A stretch of DNA of 64,000 bases, from positions 3,418,501 through 3,482,500 of the forward strand of contig JAYKKI010000077.1 in the NCBI GenBank assembly GCA_039881145.1, given 5' to 3'. The position numbers and the translations under genes were made by a program. This document shows, piece after piece, positions 58,502-64,000 of this stretch (position 1 is the first letter of the stretch; every line of letters starts with the position of its first letter). Under the pieces are notes generated by a model that saw only the letters and a list, made by a program, of their open reading frames with translations, had not been told where the DNA came from and did no database searches. The stretch comes from Druceiella hillmani (taxonomy: Eukaryota; Arthropoda; Insecta; Lepidoptera; Hepialidae).

Positions 58502-58555
58502 AAACTTACATTAAAATTACTAACTAGTAACTAGTAGTAATTTTAATGTAAGTTT
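58502..58555. repeat. perfect 21-bp hairpin with 12-nt loop
   Basis: Arms 58502-58522 (AAACTTACATTAAAA...) and 58535-58555 are exact reverse complements. The loop itself holds ACTAGTAACTAG. Confidence 0.9.
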
Positions 58556-59493
58556 CTTGGAGTAACTAGTATTACAGTAGTAAATGCGAGATATGTCGTA
58601 ATAGTTAAAGCGAAATATTGCTGTAGTGTAGTACAGTGATAAATGCGGGATACGACGCAGTAACAGTATAGTACTAAATATATATAAGCCATATGTATAA
58701 CGATATATAATAACGATATATGTCGAATATAAACCATTTTTTTTGTTTACTACAATTAACTTAAATATATTTTAACAAAATTTACTAGTCAAACAAATCA
58801 TACTTAATTTCACATCAATGATGTGGTTAAAATAGAGAACTCTAATAAAAATAGAATGTTTTTGCTAAGCTTCTTCAAAAAGGCAATAACTATGCGAACA
58901 TCAGATGTTAAGTCAACTATTTTTTGACTGTACCATGGGTTATACAGGTATACGTATTTACACAAGATAGACAGAGAGATATGTGTTCGCGTCGTAGTAA
59001 AAAAAAATACAACAAACGATCCGACGATACGTATCGGAAATCTTTAATGAATGGGCGTTGTAATGAAGAGGGTAATAAGTTACAAAAAAATATATAAACG
59101 GCTTTTAAGAAAAAGTACGCCTATTCGTGCTTAAGCTACGCATGTAGTCACCAGCACAGCAAGCGTAAATATGAAATAAATTATGTAAATTTGTCTTATT
59201 TCGAAAAGTAATAAAAATTATAAATTAGTTATGAAAATTGGTACATATATACTTCGATACCGCAGCCTCCTAACTATTACAAGCCATTAGAATTTATTGA
59301 ATATCACATGACGTTATCGCAAAAGAATTTATACATCCCTGTGTAATTAAACTAAATTATGGTCACTAATATTAGGTACCTGTTTCAATTTTACCTTGGA
59401 TTAAAAAAAACAGGTTATTATGTTTTTTTAATAAAAGTTTACTAAATCAAGGTTGCAAACATGAAAATATGTATGTATATGCATACATACATG

Positions 59494-59498
<5 letters not shown>
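58556..59498. other. AT-rich non-coding stretch
   Basis: A 'tatataaacggc' TATA-like box near 59091 has no supporting transcript evidence. The palindrome CGATACGTATCG lies at about 59026. Nothing else seen. Confidence 0.35.

Positions 59499-59576
<78 letters not shown>
59499..59576. repeat. (AT)n microsatellite with mirrored 'gtatgtatg' flanks
   Basis: 39 AT repeats, flanked by 'gcatacatacatgcatac' on the left and 'gtatgtatgtatatat' on the right, so the whole block can fold back. Confidence 0.95.
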
Positions 59577-59588
<12 letters not shown>

Positions 59589-59910
59589 ATATATATATAT
59601 ACATATATACATGCGTAAATCAAACCGATTACGCGAAATACAGGATCACCCAAACGGAAGACCAATTATTATACAAAATTTATTATTTTGGAAGCAGTGC
59701 AGCCTGACAAAATATTTAGAAGGTATTTAAATTTGCGGATTATGTAAATAAATACGGTTTCAGGTTACACACACTGAAATTATATTTTGCTCATATTTTC
59801 CTAATTAGTTGATATAACCTAATCTAATTGCATACTGTTCTGCTGGGTTATAGGAATGTTCTTATCTTTAAAATGTAGGCCGTAAGCTGATAAGTATTAA
59901 GATAATTATT
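59577..59910. other. AT-rich non-coding stretch
   Basis: No feature seen. Confidence 0.4.
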
Positions 59911-60045
59911 CAAAACTAACTGAAACTACGTGATGTAGTATAAGAATTTAAATAAAGTAGAAATAATACTACATCACGTGATTTCATTTAGTATTGAAAA
60001 ATTAAATTATAATTTCCGCAAAATTAACGCCAAATATATTCAATA
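59911..60045. mobile_element. PLE-derived fold-back mini-element, copy lacking the hammerhead
   Basis: Outer parts of both arms are kept ('tgaaactacgtgatgtagta' and its inverse) and joined by 'taagaatttaaata', so the hammerhead segment between them is deleted. The ~40-bp tail follows in inverted form ('aaaattaacgccaaatatat'). I could not define a convincing target-site duplication. Confidence 0.65.
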
Positions 60046-60179
60046 TTAATTAAAATGTTTTTAAAATATGAAAGTATTAAGAATATTGCATTAAAACAAA
60101 ACAATAATCGATGTACAAGTTAGAATCGTAGATCAGAGTTTCCGTAAAAAATACCAATTTATTTAACTATAAGCGACAC

Positions 60180-60440
60180 AACTCACAGGTCCCAGTAATG
60201 GACCAAGCATGTAACCCGAAAAGATGACTCCTGATGTAAAACGCTTATCGAGTGGAGACCATGGGGAGAAAACATCCTACAGGAAAATCAAAATGCGTTG
60301 GACAAAATGCGTGATGACATAAAAAGAGTAGCTAGTCGCAGGTAAATACAGGCGACCCGGGATATGGGGGAACGGCATACACTTATGTATATGCCATTCC
60401 TCAGTAAAATGGTAGGAGGAGGCTTACACTGAAATGGTAG
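60180..60440 (+). pseudogene. RTE-like LINE 3'-end remnant
   Basis: In shifting plus frames: KTLIEWRPWGE ('.VLEWRPR.GKR'), then KMRWTKCV and DDIKRVASRR, a stop where Trp is expected, then IQATRDMGERHTL and a 'GEAYVQQ'-like end (GGGLH). This is the canonical C-terminus of insect RTE-like ORF2 ('RW.DDI.RVAG..W.QAA.DR..WR.LGEAYVQQW'). Only the last ~80 codons remain, with frameshifts. Confidence 0.7.
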
Positions 60441-61128
60441 GAAAGGGCTAAGAAAAAATAAAATAATACACGTACTACAGAAGACACGTACACAGGTATT
60501 CAGTAACTCTAAAAGGATTGAATATAATAAGACTAAAATATATTCTTGTTCATTGAAAATATATTTCATTGAAGTGTCCATGTGGAGACAGTTTAAAATA
60601 TTCCACCACGGCATAGGTCAGTTCAGCACAAAAGTATCTCAGAACAGTTAATGTTAACTGTCTATGAACGCCAAAATTCATATCCTCGTAGTAGTCGGGA
60701 ACATAACATTTATTGTGTTCCAATTTACTGTGTTTATATACTACTGGTATTTAATGATGCAGCCGATTACAATTTCTTTAGAGTTCATCCCTGATAATAA
60801 AATAAAGTCGAAATGTTTCCTGTTTATTTGTTTCTTTGCATTTTTGACGCTTAAAATATAATCAATATAATTTTGGTTATTTATGTTATGTATTCTAGAT
60901 TAAAATATAAGATATGTATAATTATACAATAATTAACAGAAAGTGGCGAGTATAACCGATAAAAATTATAGCCGTGTACAAAAAACTGAACGCCCTTTGT
61001 TTCAAATTATATTCTTTGAAAAAATAATATTTTTTTGCTTTCCTAATATCACTGAGGTGAAATCTCGGGCAAAGGCTACTTTATGATTTCGTCCCATTTT
61101 TTTCAGTCTATCCTTGTATCACACATAC
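60441..61128. other. AT-rich non-coding stretch
   Basis: No feature seen beyond the LINE tail; a 65-codon frame at 60664-60861 is hydrophobic and AT-driven. Confidence 0.4.
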
Positions 61129-61490
61129 ACTTGAATGTTCAAATATTAAACTATCTCCAATAGTTTAATAGAACTTATATATACCCTCGAATGCTCAAAT
61201 ATTAAACTATCCCCAACAGTTTAATAGCACTTATATATACTCTCGAGTGCTCATATGTTAAGCTGTCGCCAATAGTTTAATAGAACTTATATATACCCTC
61301 GAATGCTCAAATATTAAACTATCCCCAACAGTTTAATAGCACTTATATATACTCTCGAGTGCTCATATGTTAAGCTGTCGCCAATAGTTTAATAGAACTT
61401 ATGTATACCATCGAATGCTCGAATATGAGGCTATCCTAATAGTTTAATAGAACTTGTATATATGGCACATAATGCTGAAATATTAACCAA
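61129..61490 (+). repeat. 56-bp minisatellite with 112-bp higher-order unit
   Basis: About six units. 'gaatgctcaa' starts at 61189 and 61301 (112 apart) and the variant 'gagtgctcat' at 61245 and 61357, so two 56-bp types (A and B) alternate. Each unit holds an inverted repeat: in the first it is ATTAAACTAT - CTCCA - ATAGTTTAAT, a perfect 10-bp stem. The last units are more diverged. Confidence 0.9.
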
Positions 61491-63202
61491 ACCCCCTGAT
61501 AATTTTAACCAAGAGTTCGAAAATTTTTTAATTTTCTAGATTCAGTGTCTGATTAATTTCAATTAAAATTACTTTGGTTAATGTATATCAACTATATCAA
61601 GCGATGCAGACTATTAGGAAACCTTGTTTTGTGCGTATTCTGACATACAGTAGAATTTATTAAAACTATCATTTTACCCTTTTGTGCATACTTTCTTTGT
61701 TTTAGAATATAATGATAAGATATCATTTTCCTGAATTTCAAACGTTATTCCACCCTAAATATACAAATATAATGTACAAGGTCTATTGTATTTTTCAGAC
61801 CGATAAACTTAATTTCCGCTTTTAGGGTTGAGTTTTTTTATTACATTATTAAAAACTTCGAATCCAAATTACTAAAAGTCTCACGCAAGTATATTAATAC
61901 ACAACGGTACGGCGTTACGAATATTATTTAATTTTGATCCAATTGCATCGATATTGCTTGTTTCTTTTAAATAATTGCTTTAAAAAATAGTAAATATTAA
62001 TATGAAAAAAATATCTTTTTTAATCCAGGTTTTTATCAAAGAATAGCGTTATGAAGTCTATTTTACTAAAGTATCAACCGAATTTATGATTGTTATAAAG
62101 ACCCCGTATCTTACATAATAGCTGAAAAATAACTAATTTGGTAGTTCCATTTTATTATAGCCCCGGATATGTTTATAAATAAAATATACTTCGTATAAAA
62201 ATCAGTCCCACAGAACAATTCAACTTACTGTACCAATAACATACAAGTTACTACAGTAACAGTACACGATATCAACAAGTTGTCAATTAGATATCGTTAA
62301 TCCCTGTTAGTATTTACAAACGCGCTTGCGGATGTGAATATGCTAATGGCGGCATGTTATTTATAATGATCACTGTAATAACATGACTCAACTAAATACC
62401 TACCACTTAGTGCCTTAAACCACATGATGTGTTAGACAAACAAACATAACTCACAAATGCAGATTTAAAACCGAAACATCTCAAACTCGACGTCCAAATC
62501 CGGGAATGTTCACGCTTATTTCATTAAAATTGCGTTAAACAGCTTGATATACATGGCGTCTTAGATAATAGTGACAACAATGTTTACATGGCTTTATTCT
62601 ATTCCGCCGTATTCCGATTGCGCCATAAAAGTTCAGTGTGACGTAAGAAAGACGTCAATCATAAGAAGATTTATTTAGAGTGACGAAGTTAGCGGTTTGC
62701 GCCTCGCGAAGGCTGTTTGCGTTCTTTAAAAGCAACCTTCCTTAAAATGTCAATAAACGGGTAAAAACTGCACCGAGTTAAAGCTAACGTTTTCAAACTT
62801 CATCTTATCGCATTTAAAGTAAAGACGAGGTGTGCGTAGTATCCATCGTATTTCAGGCAAAACTATTATATCTGAGATGTAATATTAACAAAAATATAAA
62901 TTACAGTTTTTATAAACTAAATCACACTAAAACGGAAAAGCGAAAATCTAATAATAATAATTTAGATATAAAAAATAACAATGAAATCTATTTAGGATAT
63001 CATTAAATAAAATATAAGTCAAGTCAATGTTCCAAGCATTATTTCCATGCAGAACTCGATATTATTTTATACCATTTATTGAGTATAAAAACTTTAAAGT
63101 AAAATTTAAAGCATGATATAAATATAACATTACTTTTCAGTAATATTCAAAGAATTTGACTTAAAAGTACGTTGCGTAAGTAATATAATAATTAAAATAG
63201 AC
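61491..63202. other. AT-rich non-coding stretch
   Basis: A GC-richer patch near 62590-62730 contains 'tgacgtaa' and 'gacgtcaa' (CRE-like words). No gene seen. Confidence 0.4.
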
Positions 63203-63256
63203 TATTTATTTGAAAGCTTTAAATGTGTGTACATATTTAAAGCTTTCAAATAAATA
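63203..63256. repeat. perfect 22-bp hairpin with 10-nt loop
   Basis: Arms 63203-63224 (TATTTATTTGAAAGC...) and 63235-63256 are exact reverse complements around GTGTGTACAT. Confidence 0.9.
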
Positions 63257-64000
63257 TTTTAAGCGCAAACTTTGTTAGTTTTTTTGATCATATCTTTGCA
63301 GTTTTTCATTACTTATACTCGATCTTCAGGTGAATACGGGGATATGAATGGGAGGATTTTCGAATCTACACCATTTGTTTCCTTTTTGCTTTTATAATAC
63401 TTAAGTTGCCTAAAATTATGGTTTGTTTTTTTTAATTGGAGAGTTGAAGAGGTAACACTTTGAATGTCTCAAGTGAATAGAGAGTACAACCGGGCTTATA
63501 AAATAGCCATACTCGTCTTACAGCGTTATTAATGTAGTCCGTTCGTACACTAAAATTTCGAAACTCCAGTAAACAAAACTATTTTAAAAACTTTGTAAAA
63601 AGATTGCATGCTATTTACCCTTCAATCAGTTTTCCACAATTCTCTTAGCCGACATCCAAAAACAAACAAAATTTCAAGTCTTTACGGATATTGCAAGTCT
63701 AAAGATTTAGATAAACTGTTATTAGTCAGTAAGTGAGTCAATATCTAAATAAATAACTTTTTGGTATCCATACTCAGGATGTTTTAGAAAATACTTTGTA
63801 ATTATGTCGTATCGACGACATGACTTTACATATGTTATTTTGAGACATTTTAAAATTTGTTTTGTTGCGCTAACAAATTATTTATATCTATTTATACAAA
63901 TAAAAAGTTTCGAGACTCCTTCAGGGAGTTAAAGTCCAAGTTAAGTTATAACATACTTTCATCCCGGTCAAGGGAGCTTTTCCAACGCAAACGCTACTCA
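63257..64000. other. AT-rich non-coding stretch
   Basis: No feature seen to the end of the window. Confidence 0.45.

Noticed and set aside
58990..59170. TATA-like promoter 'tatataaacggc'
   Set aside because: TATA words are frequent by chance in this AT-rich DNA and no downstream exon is visible.
59447..59730. Tyr/Ile repeat frames on both strands
   Set aside because: Translation of an (AT)n microsatellite; the same applies to frames at 29501-29698, 38057-38254 and 42123-42341.

Overview
The window looks like a gene-poor, AT-rich stretch of an insect nuclear genome. There are no bacterial-style operons. Long non-coding tracts are separated by microsatellites and by old, broken transposable elements of animal type (mariner, hAT, RTE-like LINEs, a tRNA-Ser-primed LTR element, Penelope-like elements, tRNA-derived SINEs). 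Several repeats resemble sequences common in moths and butterflies: the SINE/LINE tail with a 'caataa..ccgcc' core, a family ending near 'gactcacatttggccg', and an element ending 'gcgggcgaaaagctagt'. Lepidoptera is therefore my first guess, but it is inferred from remembered repeat motifs, not proven. No complete protein-coding gene is visible. One internal exon on the minus strand (30541-30680) is plausible. Most other open frames are chance or repeat-derived.

The most interesting content is a small family of Penelope-like retroelement (PLE) derivatives that carry a hammerhead-ribozyme motif. Six copies lie at 0.95, 25.2-25.5, 30.1, 56.0-57.9 (both ends of one element) and 59.9-60.0 kb. Five hammerhead motifs can be read; three keep every conserved core base and two have core mutations. 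The largest copy (55951-57970) has inverted terminal arms of about 580 bp around a short reading frame that keeps only the RT C-terminus and the GIY-YIG endonuclease. Four of the copies have direct repeats of 10-14 bp at their edges that look like target-site duplications.

Layout: 0-7 kb holds a hammerhead mini-element, a dispersed repeat and a ~185-bp tandem satellite. 7-21 kb holds a mariner remnant, a Z-DNA-like repeat, a SINE, a hAT (GTF2IRD2-type) transposase pseudogene, an RTE-like LINE remnant, a second SINE and a LINE tail. 21-34 kb holds a moth-type repeat, two hammerhead elements, a GC-rich island with a 26-bp perfect palindrome, the candidate exon, microsatellites and another LINE tail. 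34-46 kb is mostly featureless AT-rich DNA with two repeat copies, a perfect hairpin and a 560-bp polypyrimidine tract. 46-52 kb holds a Helitron-like element with an internal 137-bp array, then an LTR retrotransposon (47110-51995) with 5-bp target duplication, tRNA-Ser-type primer site, decayed integrase and, in its leader, a striking array of about 24 short palindromes. 52-64 kb holds the PLE, perfect hairpins, an RTE-like LINE tail and a 56-bp minisatellite with 112-bp higher-order structure.
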